A stretch of 64,000 bases of DNA from Lentinus brumalis (taxonomy: Eukaryota; Basidiomycota; Agaricomycetes; Polyporales; Polyporaceae), in assembly GCA_001792895.1 (NCBI GenBank), contig MARA01000002.1, positions 62,001-126,000 of the forward strand, read 5' to 3'. The stretch's first letter is position 1, and each line of letters opens with the position of its first letter. Positions 10,718-24,466 of this stretch are shown here, one piece after another. Position numbers and translations under genes: made by a program. The notes beneath the pieces are model-generated. The model saw nothing but the letters and a program-made list of their open reading frames with translations. It was not told the DNA's origin and did not search any database.

Positions 10718-12496
10718 TGCGAGTAGTGTATGGGATGAGGCTGATGAGGTCGTGGGTCGTGAACGAGACAGCGGTCGTCGTGGATGTCGATGAAGGCGAA
10801 GGGAAAGAGGAGATTGAGATGGGAGGGCGAGGATGCGTTCTTAAGCGTGGCAGACGCGTTTGGGGATGATGCAATGCGCATATCGACCGCTCGGAAGTCG
10901 CCGTTTCCGGCGGCTTGTACCGCCTCCGCGGACACAGCAGCGGACAGCTTGCCGGTGTGCCCTCCACCATCTCTCTCCTGCTTGTGTCCTGGCCCTGCAA
11001 CATCAGTCTGCATCCATCTGAGCTGTGATGTTACCTGCTCTAATATGCCCTCCACATCGGCAAAGAAGCCCGCGGTGTCCTCCCATCTACGTCGACGCGT
11101 CTCGAACCAGACAGCTCACCGTATGAACTCGCAAGCGAAGCCAGCTGCAGGGTATTCTACGGGACGAGGAACTAGAGGCTGGCGAGCGAGCCTACTGCAG
11201 GGAGGTGATCACAGAGAAGGTTGGGCGGCGGAGCAGGGCTCTGCAGGGGTACAGGTTAGCACCAGAATGATTATACCATACTCCGAGAAAAGACGACGCG
11301 CCCTCTCCAATGACGAGCTCAGTCAAGCCTTGATTGAAGTCTTGTCAGGTATTGATAGAGAATGCACATGAGACTGCTGAACTGAAGGCGGTCTTCAACT
11401 TCCAATCTCGAGTTCATGTCCGGGGCATCTGGTGTTTGCCTGCCTCCCCATACGACGGCACCGAAGAACCACCTAGCACGTCAGAGGCCAACAGGCCGAG
11501 CCAGCTCATTGGCGGACCACATGGTGATTTTAAGCTACCGTTCATCCTAGCGGGGCCTCCGAGATGCAGTTCGTCCGCCGGACCGCAGCCAAGGCTTCGG
11601 TATTGAGGTTGCTGGGTCCAAAAGCTTCTGTACCTTGCCTCGGGTGCGCTTGCAATAATCCGGCTCGAGCTTCATGCGCCTTCTATGTCGTGTTGACTGG
11701 CGAAGAGGAGTCGTTGTGAGCTCAGAGCCAGTGCCAGAGAGCTGGACGCGTACTCGTCCAGCTCGTGCACGCGACCGCGTTGTGGCGTTCAGCAAGTGGC
11801 TCACAGCCACCATCCGCCGTCTTTGCCACTGCTCCAACGCCGACCAATTAATGGCCGTACTTCTGACGATGTGCTCGACAGGGTACAGTAGGAGAGCTGC
11901 CGGAGGCCGAATGATGTCGGACGCAGAACTGGGAAGAACTGCCATGGTGGGCGCATGTGTTAGAGAATTGGGTCACCTGTACTTATTTCTCGGCGCTCTG
12001 TAACTCAACAGCGATGTTGACCAAATGGCGATGCGTCGGTGCTCCGTGTCTTATCGTGTCCGGACGCTGCCCGCCTTGTGGTTTCCAGGTACAGCGGACG
12101 TATTCGCGGTCACAAGCGCACCAGACAGCGAGGGTCCTGGTGAGACATCCCCATTGCATACGGTGGATTCGGAATGTCGTGATGCTGCACGAGGATGCTG
12201 GTGCACTTCCGAGGACAACACCCTTGTCCAACTGGCTCAGACGTGCTGCCTGCATCATGGCATGCTGCACGTTGGAGAGGCTTGGTTGCGAAGCCAGACT
12301 GTGGCGGCTAGAGCGGGGACACGTGCGGAGCGCGTCCGCGATCGTGTCCGGCAGAGTGATGGAGAAGCAGCCATCCTGCATGTTGGCGTCACCCCAGTCC
12401 TCTCCGAACAGTATATATAGCCCTGCCCGAACCATGCATCCTTTGACCCCGACCGCCACCTCCGCCCCCACGTCTGGGTCTCCACCGCGACGAGCC
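10718..12496. other. 1.8-kb divergent intergenic region
   Basis: It lies between the divergent UAP1 and exo-glucanase genes. Several open frames of 80-250 codons exist, but none shows family resemblance, codon coherence or matching splice sites. A TATA sequence close to the glucanase start is noted separately. Confidence 0.6.
12412..12419 (+). promoter_or_regulatory. TATA box of the exo-glucanase gene
   Basis: TATATATA lies 78 bp upstream of the chosen start codon at 12497 and 15 bp upstream of an in-frame ATG at 12434. Strong TATA sequences at this distance are typical of highly regulated fungal genes for secreted enzymes. Transcription start not determined. Confidence 0.6.
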
Positions 12497-14195
<1,699 letters not shown>

Positions 14196-14538
14196 AGGAG
14201 GCGTGGATGACACCCTCAGGATCCTTTGTGAAGGTTTCCTGAACCGATAGGAGGTGGATACAGCCCTCGATACCTGCCGACCTCCCTGTTCCCAGCAGAC
14301 ACACCTATATACTACATACACTCGTTTGGTGGTCGCAGACTACGTCGACCTTCTTTGTATCATTGCAGCATCTTTTGTATCATTTTCTTGACATACCAGA
14401 CACGTTTTGCTCGCCCATTCGTGTCCTCAAGTGTCCACATGCATGAGAGCAAGCCGCAATTTCTCGAGTATGCAACAAATGAACTATAGGATATAGCGTA
14501 CACTGGGGAACGTACGACACACGTGCGATTTCTGACGA

Positions 14539-16376
14539 CTATGACTCTGAGGTCCGCATCTCTACGTCATCTCCCGTCGTGTCCACGACAATCGCCGCAG
14601 GCTGCTCGACATCCTTCTCAGAGGGGCCCTCGCTACTCTGCTTCGCTTTTTTCCGATGCCTATGTACCATGACGGAAGACGCTGTGGGATCGTCGTAACT
14701 GTCGACCAACCATAGTTAGTGAGTAGGCAGGGCTCGCAACATGAGAATAACGCACATCTTGATGACATGTAGGATGAAACCGCCAGAACCCGACGCGTTC
14801 ATCATGGGATGTGTGCGTCCCGGCAAAACCTGCGATGCACGTCATCTATGCGTGCACAGCGAAATGTGACGCAGGGAGAGCATACCTGGTAGCGCCGCAA
14901 GAAGCCTTCTGTCACTGTTGGTCCAAGGTAGCCTGGTCGATCTCGCAGCTGTGTCTGGAGGCTGGTGACAACCTGCACGTGCGGACTGTGCACGACGATG
15001 GATGCTGAGCCACCGAGGTACGGGTAAAGCTTCTCGATGATCGAGAATGGGTCATATTGACTTGCTATCAGCAGGCTAGACTAGGGGTCAGCACGCTTCA
15101 ACAACGCATGAGGGGGGCTTACCCGTCGTATTCGCCGGCAAACAGCTCTTCTCTGGTCTGCATGAGAGCGTCTGAGGCGACCTTTCGTTTGTTGAGGCGC
15201 GTTCGTTGTCCATCCGACTTGAATTTGCCGGCAGGTGGATCCACGGAGGCGATTACTGGGACCCCAAGTCAGACATGGGAGAGGACCTGTTCAGGAACAG
15301 GACATACTAGGTGTGTATTCTTCGTCTGCTGTAGCCCAGTTCAGAGAAGACATTACGGAGGTGACCTCCTTGCGGAAGTTCATATGTACCATGACTGGGT
15401 ACGCTGGTGGTGAGTCGATGTCGCAGATAGTGATGAGGCGTCCGCTCCCTTCAGCAAGTATAGTGAGCAAAGACATATGATAGAGAGACTAGATTGAATC
15501 ACCTCCGAGACGATCCAGGATGCCAGATACTAGCACTCCTGACGCGTCGTCCACTGCAAGATACCTCCCTCCCGGCCGTACATTTGCCAGGTTGAGTATC
15601 TGGGCAAGGGAGTCCGGACGGATGTCGCGGAGACGATTCTGGTCCTTATTGAACCAGTACTCGCAGACATTGAACATGGTCGGCTCGAGGACGGAGAAGG
15701 ACTTGGAATACCTGGACGCGGTCAGACGAGGGTCGATCGCAGTAATGCGCGCAACATACTTCGCTTCCTTCCTCTTTTTGTACTTCTCCTTGCTGTACTC
15801 TGTCTTGAGAGAGTAGTTCGCGTGCTGCTCGATCTGCTTTTTGATGATTTCCTACAGCACACCGCGTCAAAGGGAAGCCGCGACCTGCCTCGGACTTCTC
15901 TCACCGATGCATGTAGTCCGGCCTTCTTCAAGGTCTCGATCTCTTCCACAGTGAGGGGTTGGACGTATTGTCCGTCATTGATGAGCTCGTTCGTGGCTTC
16001 CGTGTCCTCTGCGGCACCGTGTTGGCGATCGAAGACGTGAGTTGGATAACGCTCGTACCTACTTCTTGCATCGGGCGGGGAGGCAGCACCTTCAGCTTCT
16101 TGTCCACGATCTCGTACGTCAATCCATACGATTGCCCCGCTAGCTCGCTGGAGGGAAAAGAGCCGAACTTCCCGAGATTGATATTCCTGAACACCGAGGT
16201 CAGACGAGCATTTCGTTCAGCCACAGCTCCGTTGCGTACGAGTTGCCCTCGAGCTTGATTGTCCGTATGTCCCCGCTCGGAATCTTGAGCAGCACAGTGT
16301 CCCCAATTCTGATAGTCTCCTCGCGAGTGCTGGAGGATGCATGATTGGGCTGGGAGGAGCCCTCGCCGACGTCCAT
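14539..16376 (-). CDS. TRM6: tRNA (adenine-58-N1)-methyltransferase non-catalytic subunit
   Basis: Nine exons were traced on the minus strand: 16376-16240, 16186-16059, 16008-15905, 15851-15503, 15448-15308, 15255-15123, 15060-14886, 14829-14756 and 14698-14539; 466 residues. TRM6 (Gcd10) pairs with TRM61 to make m1A58 in tRNAs, including initiator tRNA, in the nucleus. Family features: DTVLLKIPSG, GKFGSFPSSELAGQSYGLTYEI, the central helical YSKEKYKKRKEAKY, then RPDSLAQILNLANVRPGGRYLAVDDASGVL and the Rossmann-like C-terminal half. It has no SAM-binding glycine motif, as expected for this subunit. Its first codons overlap the 5' end of the gene on the other strand. Confidence 0.9.
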
Positions 16377-18599
16377 GACGAGGAGGAAGATGAGAACAGA
16401 GAAAAGCGATCGAGATCTGCGCGCATTCTGGCGGGAAGAGCCACGTGCGCCCGCCTCTTATTCCGCCATGTCCTCCGACTCCCCTCCGTCGCCTCCGATG
16501 CCCCCTCCACTGTCCTCGACGTCCTGCTCAAGAAGACACAGGACAAGTCGTGGGTGACGTTCGCTCCCGATGAACTGTCCACACTCCTTTCGGCGTTCTC
16601 GCCGACGCAGCCGGTAACGGTCCACACGAAAGGCTATCTAGTCCTCTCTGCCTATTGCCAACGACGTCGCTCTGAGGCCTCTTCACCCGACGAGGGCACC
16701 CAATCGATTTCTCGCGCATTTGACACCCCGGTAACCACGCGGATAGCGGACACGGAGGAGAAGGAGGCACTCGATGGGCTCACTTTCCTCTCCGCGCTTT
16801 TTGACGTCGACCACGCTTCCGCTGCTGTCATCTTCCAGCGCGATGGCACACTCGAAGCTGTCATGGACGCCCTTGACCTCTTCCCCAAATTCCCCAACAT
16901 CGATCTCGCAGTCGCACACTTGCTTGGCCGCGCAGCAGGACACAAGACCTGTCGCGCGTTGCTCGGAACAGACCATCGGAATTGGTTGGAGTGGAAGTCG
17001 CGTCAGGCGGACAATGCGGAGCTTCGGGCGGCCGCCGCTGTTGCGATGGTGAAGCTCGCAAGGGGTTCTAGTGCGGACGCGGCGGACGCGGGCGGCCCAC
17101 CAGAGCAGCCGACCATGCAGGACGATGAGCTCGCCGCGGTCATGAAGGGACTGGTTGTGGACGCGCGAGAGACGTCTTCGCTCGCCGATGCTGTGGAAGG
17201 ACTCGCATACATGAGCACCAACCCCGCAGTGAAGGAGACGCTCTCGAAGGACTCTGCGTTCTTGCAACGCTTGTTCGCACTTGTTCCCCGGCGCAAGGGT
17301 GCCACCGCTGAAAGTCTTGGTGACTCCATCGCATCCCCTCTGTATGGTACCGTGATCATCATCTCGAATCTATGCGCATATCGTCCCCGCCTCTCCGCTG
17401 AAGAAGCGCAGATCTTGAAGCTCAGACGGATGGCCAATACGGCGAAGGGTCCTGGTCAGTCGCAGGGCCAGGCTGGAGAGGAGGGACTTGATCCCCTCGA
17501 TGATGACGACTGTGTCAAGGAACGCGGTAGGAGGTTGATCAAAGCAGGCGCGATGGAGGCTTTGACGTCTGCGGTCCGTGCGACGGACAGCCGCGCAGTT
17601 AGGTCGGCCGTTGGCAAGGCCATCCTGAACCTGGTCGAGGACAAGGACAACCGAGGCGAAGTGCTCCGATCCGGGGGCGCGAAAGCGCTACAGATCATCA
17701 TCCAGGGATTTCTTCCACCGAGCAAGCCTGCCGACGCGGGCAAGATCCCAGAGATTGAGAAGGAAGGCTTCGAACCCATCCAGGCCCTCGCAAAGCTCGC
17801 AATCACCTCTGCGCCTGTTCAGGTCTTCGGTCCCAACGAGGGGGCAATATACGATGCGATCCGTCCCTTTGCCCTCATGGTCATTCACCCCAACGCCTCA
17901 CTGCTTCAAAGGTTTGAAGCTATGATGGCGCTGACGAACCTCTCCTCGCAGAGCCCGGAAGCAGCCTCTCGAATTGCTCGCGCGGATGGGTTGATGAACA
18001 AGGTCGAGCTGCTCATGCTGGAAGACCATACCCTCGTGCGACGGGCCGCGACCGAGCTCGTGTGCAACCTCGTTGCGGGGTCCGAGGATATGTTTAACAA
18101 GTGGGGCGGGGACAAGAGCACCGCGTCCAAATCGAAGCTACAGGTCCTAATCGCCCTCTGCGACGTCGAAGACCTGCCTACGCGACTGGCCGCGTCTGGT
18201 GCACTTGCATCGCTCACGGCCTCCCCAGACGCATGCGAATCCCTCGCGGAGCTGCAGCGCGAGCGGCATCGAGTCCTGCCCATTCTTGGACAGCTCGTGG
18301 ATCCCACCATTGTTTCGCCACCGGAGGCGGACGAGGGCGTTGAGGAAGAGGCTGCTCAACTCGAGCCTGATCCCGGGTTGGCCCATCGCGGCGTCGTTTG
18401 TCTACGCAACTTCTTCGTTGGCCTGCAAAACAAGCCGACAGAGATGGAGGTCGCCTCGGAGGCTGACCGAGTGGGCGTCGTCCGCGCTCTGGTAGGAGTA
18501 GTCAAGGGTTGCGCGCAGAGCCCGAGCTCGCCGATATTGCGACCAGCGGCGGAGGCGTTGAAGTGGTTGCTGGAACATGGAGTGGAGATATCGGTATAA
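16341..18599 (+). CDS. SHE4: UCS-domain myosin chaperone (She4/UNC-45/Cro1 type)
   Basis: One uninterrupted frame of 752 residues. UCS proteins fold and stabilise myosin motor domains. Helical ARM-like repeats run throughout. Family-like segments include GLTFLSALFDVDHASAAVIFQRDG, AEGLAYMSTNPAVKETL (in this copy with VEGLAYMS), IISNLCAYRPRLSAEE, a loop with DDDDCVKERGR, and LTNLSSQSPEAASRIARADG and LVRRAATELVCNLV near the C-terminal UCS core. No TPR repeats are present, matching the fungal form. The next gene is a class I myosin, a known client type. The start is uncertain: the only in-frame ATG near the 5' end is 16341, which lies inside the antisense first exon of TRM6. An upstream exon is possible. 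Confidence 0.85.
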   Translation: MIGLGGALADVHDEEEDENREKRSRSARILAGRATCARLLFRHVLRLPSVASDAPSTVLDVLLKKTQDKSWVTFAPDELSTLLSAFSPTQPVTVHTKGYLVLSAYCQRRRSEASSPDEGTQSISRAFDTPVTTRIADTEEKEALDGLTFLSALFDVDHASAAVIFQRDGTLEAVMDALDLFPKFPNIDLAVAHLLGRAAGHKTCRALLGTDHRNWLEWKSRQADNAELRAAAAVAMVKLARGSSADAADAGGPPEQPTMQDDELAAVMKGLVVDARETSSLADAVEGLAYMSTNPAVKETLSKDSAFLQRLFALVPRRKGATAESLGDSIASPLYGTVIIISNLCAYRPRLSAEEAQILKLRRMANTAKGPGQSQGQAGEEGLDPLDDDDCVKERGRRLIKAGAMEALTSAVRATDSRAVRSAVGKAILNLVEDKDNRGEVLRSGGAKALQIIIQGFLPPSKPADAGKIPEIEKEGFEPIQALAKLAITSAPVQVFGPNEGAIYDAIRPFALMVIHPNASLLQRFEAMMALTNLSSQSPEAASRIARADGLMNKVELLMLEDHTLVRRAATELVCNLVAGSEDMFNKWGGDKSTASKSKLQVLIALCDVEDLPTRLAASGALASLTASPDACESLAELQRERHRVLPILGQLVDPTIVSPPEADEGVEEEAAQLEPDPGLAHRGVVCLRNFFVGLQNKPTEMEVASEADRVGVVRALVGVVKGCAQSPSSPILRPAAEALKWLLEHGVEISV

Positions 18600-18950
18600 G
18601 GATATTAGAAACTATGGGCATTCTGTAACTTAGCAACATCGCGTATTGTACGACCTGGCTTGCATGAGGGATTGTGTGGAGGGTCATGAAGCGCCCGGAG
18701 TCGATACGGGGACGCGGCGCGCTCCTCCGTCACTTGCTACCGATCTGCTACCTTCCGCTTACCCCAACTGTGCTTCTTGTCTTCACTCTCCTTGTCTGCT
18801 GGCAGGTCTCTCACTCTGAGGACTCCCGGAAGGCAACAAACGCAAGGCTGATACTCACAATCGCACCGTTACCACCTGTTACCACTCGACCTCGTTGCAG
18901 CGCCTGCTATCATCTTGCCTAATCTACGCACCTAGTCTCGCATCTCTGTA

Positions 18951-21900
18951 ATGGTCGGTATGATGAACACACGACTCGTCTTCTTGTTTCTCAAAGTGGA
19001 CTATCCAGGCGCCGTCGAAGAAGGCGGGCAAGAAGGGGGCCGCCGCCACCCCAAGAAGGGCGGCGCGGCAGGCAAGGTCGCCAAGGTACGGCAATGCATC
19101 TAGGACTGCACATTCACCATGCTGAGGCCATTGTAGGCCGACTGGAAGGAGGGCTTCAAGAAGAAGCAAGTCGGAGTGTCTGACATGACGCTACTGACCA
19201 CGATCACGAATGAGAGTATCAACGAGAACCTGGAGAAACGATGGAAGAACGGAGAGATCTACACGTACATTGGCGCGGTGCTCATCTCTGTCAACCCATT
19301 TCGAGGTGCGCACACTGCCATCAAGGATAATTGAGCGATAATTGAGCATGCGCTGAGCAGATCTGGGCATCTACACCGACGAAGTGCTCCAGAGGTATAA
19401 GGGCAAGAACAGGCTCGAGGTCCCGCCTCATGTTTTTGCCATCGCGGAGTCTGCGTACTACAACATGAACGCGTACCACGAGAACCAGTGCGTCATCATC
19501 TCCGGCGAGTCCGGTGCAGGCAAGACGGAGGCCGCGAAGCGCATCATGCAATACGTCGCAGCTGTATCTGGCGGCCAGGATAACAGCATCCAGGAGATCA
19601 AGGACATGGTTCTCGCAACAAATCCCCTACTGGAAAGCTTTGGCTGTGCGAAGACACTACGCAATAACAACTCCAGTCGACATGTACGTAGTGAGTCCCT
19701 ATGCGGAACGCCCGTGGTTAACCATGGTTTAGGGCAAGTACCTCGAGATCATGTTCAACGACCATGGAGAGCCGATTGGTGCACAAATTACGAACTACCT
19801 ACTGGAGAAGGGCCGTGTGGTAGGGCAGGTGGAGAACGAGCGCAACTTCCACATATTCTACCAGTTCACCAAAGCCGCGACGGACGCGCAACGAGGTAGG
19901 TTACCTATGGGACAGTGCCGTGAGCAAGTGATTGACATGTGGTGGCTTGCAGAAGCGTTTGGTCTCCAGACCCCCGAAGCATACGCGTACACGAGCATAA
20001 GCAACTGTCTCGACGTCCCTGGTATCGATGATGTCCAAGACTTCAGCGAAACTATTGTGAGCGATTTGATTCCCTGCACGGAAAGCATCTGGGCTGATAC
20101 GAAACAGAATGCAATGCAAGTCATTGGCTTGAGCGACTATGAGCAGAATGAGATCTTCCGTATGCTCGCTGTCATCCTCTGGCTAGGCAACGTGCAGTAC
20201 GCTGAGAAGGACGATGGCAATGCTGAGATCGCGGATACTAGCGTGACGGATTTCGTTGGGTATCTCCTGGAGGTTGACTCTGCGCTGGTTCAGAAAGTGC
20301 TCACGAGCAGAACTTTGGAGACACAACACGGTGGACGGCGCGGGTCGGTGTATGACGTGCCGCTGAACCCGGCACAGGCCAGCTCCGGACGTGACGCCCT
20401 GGCCAAGGCGATCTATAACAACCTCTTCGAGTGGATCGTGTCCAGGATCAACGCTTCAATGAAGCCGCGCCAGGCGACTTCTCAATTGATCGGTATCCTG
20501 GTATGTCGCCCACTACGTGTCCCAGACCACCTCTGACCCAGTGCGCAGGACATCTTCGGTTTCGAGATATTTGAGGTTCGTGGCTGAGCCGTGAGCGGAG
20601 CGTCGGCTTGCTCACATGACGTGATTGGCAGGATAACTCGTTCGAGCAACTGTGCATCAATTACGTCAACGAGAAGCTGCAGCAGATCTTCATCGAACTC
20701 ACGCTTAAAACCGAGCAGGAGGAGTACGTCCGGGAGCAGATCAAATGGACCCCGATCAAGTACTTCAATAACAAGATTGTGTGCGACCTCATTGAGGAAC
20801 GCCGCCCTCCTGGTATCTTCGCTGCCCTCAACGACGCCTGCTTTACTGCCCATGCGGACCCTACCGCCGCGGATAACAGCTTCATACAGCGCACGGCTTC
20901 GCTCGCCAGCAATCCGCACTTCGAGGCTCGTGGCGCACAGTTCCTGGTCAAGCACTATGCCGGCGATGTGATGTACAACGTTGCGGGCATGACTGACAAG
21001 AACAAGGACCTCCTCGTGAAGGACTTGTTTGACCTTATCGGGACGAGTGGCAACCAGTTCTTGCAAGGACTCTTCCCAGACCGGCCCGACCCTAACAGCA
21101 AGAAGAGGCCGCCCACTGCGAGCGACAGGATCAAGGTCAGTATCACTTTCGTGGATTTGTAGGACCTTGCACTGATCTTGTTCGGTACACAGGTTTCGGC
21201 TGGTGCCCTCGTCGAAAACCTCATGCGCGCCCAACCATCGTACATCCGGACGATCAAGCCTAATCAGAACCGTAGCTCGACGGAGTATGATACCAAGGCT
21301 GTCCTGCACCAGGTCAAATACCTCGGTCTACAGGAGAACATTCGTGTCCGACGCGCAGGTTTCGCGTACCGAAACACGTTCGAGAAGATGGTCGAGCGGT
21401 TCTACCTCCTTTCTCCTGCGACGTCGTATGCGGGCGAGTACATCTGGCAAGGTGATGCGAAGTCCGGCTGTGAGCGGATACTCACCGACACCGGTATTGC
21501 GCGCGAGGAGTGGCAGATGGGTGTCACCAAGGCGTTCATTAAGAATCCCGAGACTGTAAGTAGCAATCTCTATGCTCCCACTTCTACGATACCGACGCAC
21601 TTGCATACAGCTCTTCGCCTTGGAGACGATGCGTGACCGTTACTGGCACAACATGGCTGGTCGTATTCAGCGTGCATGGCGCAACTACATGCGCTACAAG
21701 CACGAGTGCGCACGGCGTATACAGCGCTTCTGGAAGAACAACAAGGAAAGCATCGAGTACGCCAAGATCCGGGACTACGGCCACCAGATTCTCGCCGGCA
21801 GGAAGGAGAGGAGACGTTTCAGTTTGCTGGGTTACCGCCGTTTCATGGGCGACTACCTCGACATCAACGGGAAGAGCGCCTTGGGCGAGGAGCTCATTGA

Positions 21901-23646
21901 AGCGTGTGACCTTGGACGTATGTATCACCTCTACCCAGACGTACCTCGAACATCGTGGCTTATGGACTTCACAGGGGACAAGGTAATATTTAGCTCCAGG
22001 GGACAATTACTTGTGTCGAAGCTCGGTCGTTCAAGTAAGCCTAGCCCGCGTTTCCTCGTCTTGGTATGGTATCCCTTCCTTCATGGCTTCCGCAGTCTGT
22101 CTGACAGGTGTCCATTAACACAGACCGAGAAAGCTCTATACATCGCTGTCACGAACGCGAAGGACGGTCAGACATTCACCACGCTTGAGCGCAAGATCAA
22201 CCTGGTCACGATCAAGAGTATATCAATGTCCAACCTCCGGGATGACTGGCTTGTAGGCTGTTTGAATGAACATGACTGGAGACATGCTGATCCTGCTGTA
22301 GGTCCTCAACCTGGGTCCGACCGAAGAAGGCGACCCTATCATCAGCTGTGTCTTCAAGACAGAGTTGGTGACCCACATGCTTAAGTTGACTCAAGGAAGT
22401 ATCAACGTCGTCATTGGGCCGATGTGAGTGGATCTTATAGTTGTCTCTACTGCATGCCTAACTATCTGCTAGCATCGACTATAACAAGAAGAAAGAGAAG
22501 AAGGCGCAGATCAAGTTCATCAAAGACGAAACCGTCCCTCGAAATGACACGTACAAGAGCCATACCGTGCATGTGCCTTCTGGCGAGCCGCCCAACAGCC
22601 AGTCATATCCTATGCCGAAACGCAAGGAAGGGGTCGTTCGACCCATCACGCAGGGCAAACTTCTACGCAAAGGCGGTCCATCAGACGTAAGGCGAGCTGC
22701 CTGGGGACTGCCGCCAGCTATGCTAATCTGTCATTTGCTCACAGAAGAAGACAACGGCTTCGAGGCCCAAGCCTGCTTCTCAGCCTTTGCCAGGTAAATC
22801 CGCCGTCACGCCCGCTGTCAAACCGCCAGCGGCGACCAGTTCGACCACGTCTTCAGCTGCACCTCGGGCTCCCCCACCTCCACCAAGGGGCCCAGTCGCG
22901 CCTCCACCTCCGCCCCTGAGCCCGATGTCGACCTGTACAAGGCGAAGTATGCATTCGAAGGTCAGGAGGGCGAAATGACGCTCAAGAAGGACGACATAGT
23001 CGAGCTGGTGGAGAAGGATGATAATGGGTGGTGGTTGGTCAAGAAGGACGGCGTCGAAGGCTGGGCGCCGCACAACTATCTAGAGCTCGTCCCGCCCAAG
23101 CCGAAGGCCGCTGCCCCGCCTCCCCCTCCACCGCCCCCGCCGGCAGCGAAGCGACCCACTCCGGCACCTCCTGCAGCAGCAGCAGCAGCGCCGAAGACTG
23201 GGCTGCAGTCGGTCTCGGCCAATCCATCTGCGAAGCCCGTCGCAGTGTTCCCGGGCATGGCCGCCGCGAACGGCTCGGCTGCGCCATGGAAGAAGACGGC
23301 GTCAGCTGCTAGCTCGTCGAACGACATCTCGCCAGCTCATTCAAGACCCGGAAGTGCCGCTGCGCCGAAGCCTCCCCCATTGGCCGCAAAGCCCAAGCCT
23401 GCCCCTCCACCGCCCGTCGCGAGCAAGCCCACCGTCGGGGCGAAACCGCCAGTACCCAGTGCACCTCGTCCCGGGGTTGCTGCGCCCAAACCGAAGGTGG
23501 GGGGTGTGCAAAAGCCGGGGCCAGTGGGCGGACAGTTGGATCTGGCAGCAGCCGTAAGTCGTAGAATCTTGCCATATGTACTGGTGAACTGATCGGTCTC
23601 TTCCTAGCTTGCCAAGCGCGCTCAACAAATTGCACACGATCAGTGA
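18951..23646 (+). CDS. MYO1: class I myosin (actin-based motor, endocytosis), two frame breaks
   Basis: About seventeen exons (start codon at 18951; then from 19009, 19137, 19361, 19733, 19953, 20108, 20549, 20632, 21193, 21611, 21975, 22124, 22302, 22473, 22745; last exon 23608-23646) give about 1,278 residues. Motor motifs: P-loop GESGAGKT, switch I NNNSSRHGKY, switch [11 protein letters not shown], and a serine at the TEDS site in RRGSVYDVP. Then come IQ-like [11 protein letters not shown], the membrane-binding TH1 tail, an SH3 domain ([26 protein letters not shown]) and long proline stretches. The usual acidic Arp2/3-binding end is not seen. Frame is kept only if one base is missing at C-runs 19049-19052 and 22913-22916. 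Three introns (20057-20107, 21918-21974, 22064-22123) are multiples of three without stops. Confidence 0.9.
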
Positions 23647-24466
23647 GTGGAAGGTAGCCACAAAGTCCAGGAAGGCACCGCGGACAGTCCCGTAGCATTC
23701 AATGACATCGGATTATAATCTTGCTGTACATATGTTTTGGGATAAGGCAGCTATGCGGAAGTGGAGTGTAAGTACGCTCAGGAATGGATGTCATGACATA
23801 GACATGAGGTTACTACTAAACAAACAATACGTGAGTGGGGTGGGGTGTAGTCGTACAGGTGGCCGCGGGCCGGTATGAAGGACCTCATGGACGGTCCGTG
23901 TCGCATGCAAAAGCCTGTGGTCCCAGTTATGCTACCACCGCATCCCTGCTTTAGACACTGACATTGCTTGGAGCACGCGAGACCACGTCCTCGCCCTTCA
24001 CCGATTCGATGTCGCTTCTCAGTGCACCCGCTGAACCACCGAGCTTGCAATGGGCGCACAACGACGTGAGTGCCAGTGTGCCTGTGGAAGACTCGGAATT
24101 GCGCGGACAATCTTCGATACCCATATGACATTCATATAATGTTGCTGTACGAGTACATTCATGTATGGAAAAAGGGAGGCCTTGCTGATACCTATGTGTA
24201 TGCTCGAGGATTAGATGCGTCATCCAGACATGCAGGACTTTACTACGGAACAGATGATGAGGGAGAGCATATAAAGAATGAGTGAGAATGCTTGTCCAAG
24301 GACGTAAGGCGTGAGGGGGTATAGAAATCCGACCAGGGACGATAGGTGACTAGTGAGAGTGGTATGTACACAGTATAGTGACTTCTACAATGAGCGTTAT
24401 GCGGCGGTCGTCAAATAACAATGATGGAGAACCTCGACAGCAACAGTCCAGACGGATATGGAGAAT
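23647..24466. other. convergent intergenic region, nothing recognised
   Basis: It lies between the 3' ends of the myosin gene and the minus-strand gene ending at 24467. AT content is higher than in the flanking genes and no credible frame or RNA fold was seen. Confidence 0.6.

Noticed and set aside
10784..11371. 195-codon plus-strand frame upstream of UAP1
   Set aside because: Overlaps the UAP1 promoter and antisense region; no domain, no splice support, composition-driven.
12434..12496. Upstream in-frame ATG for the exo-glucanase
   Set aside because: It would place 21 polar residues before a good signal peptide; the ATG at 12497 gives a normal secreted protein.
22794..22856. Possible intron (CAG|GTAAAT to CAG) that might explain the myosin linker frame switch
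   Set aside because: It is 63 nt, a multiple of three, so it does not change the frame; other acceptors downstream also fail.
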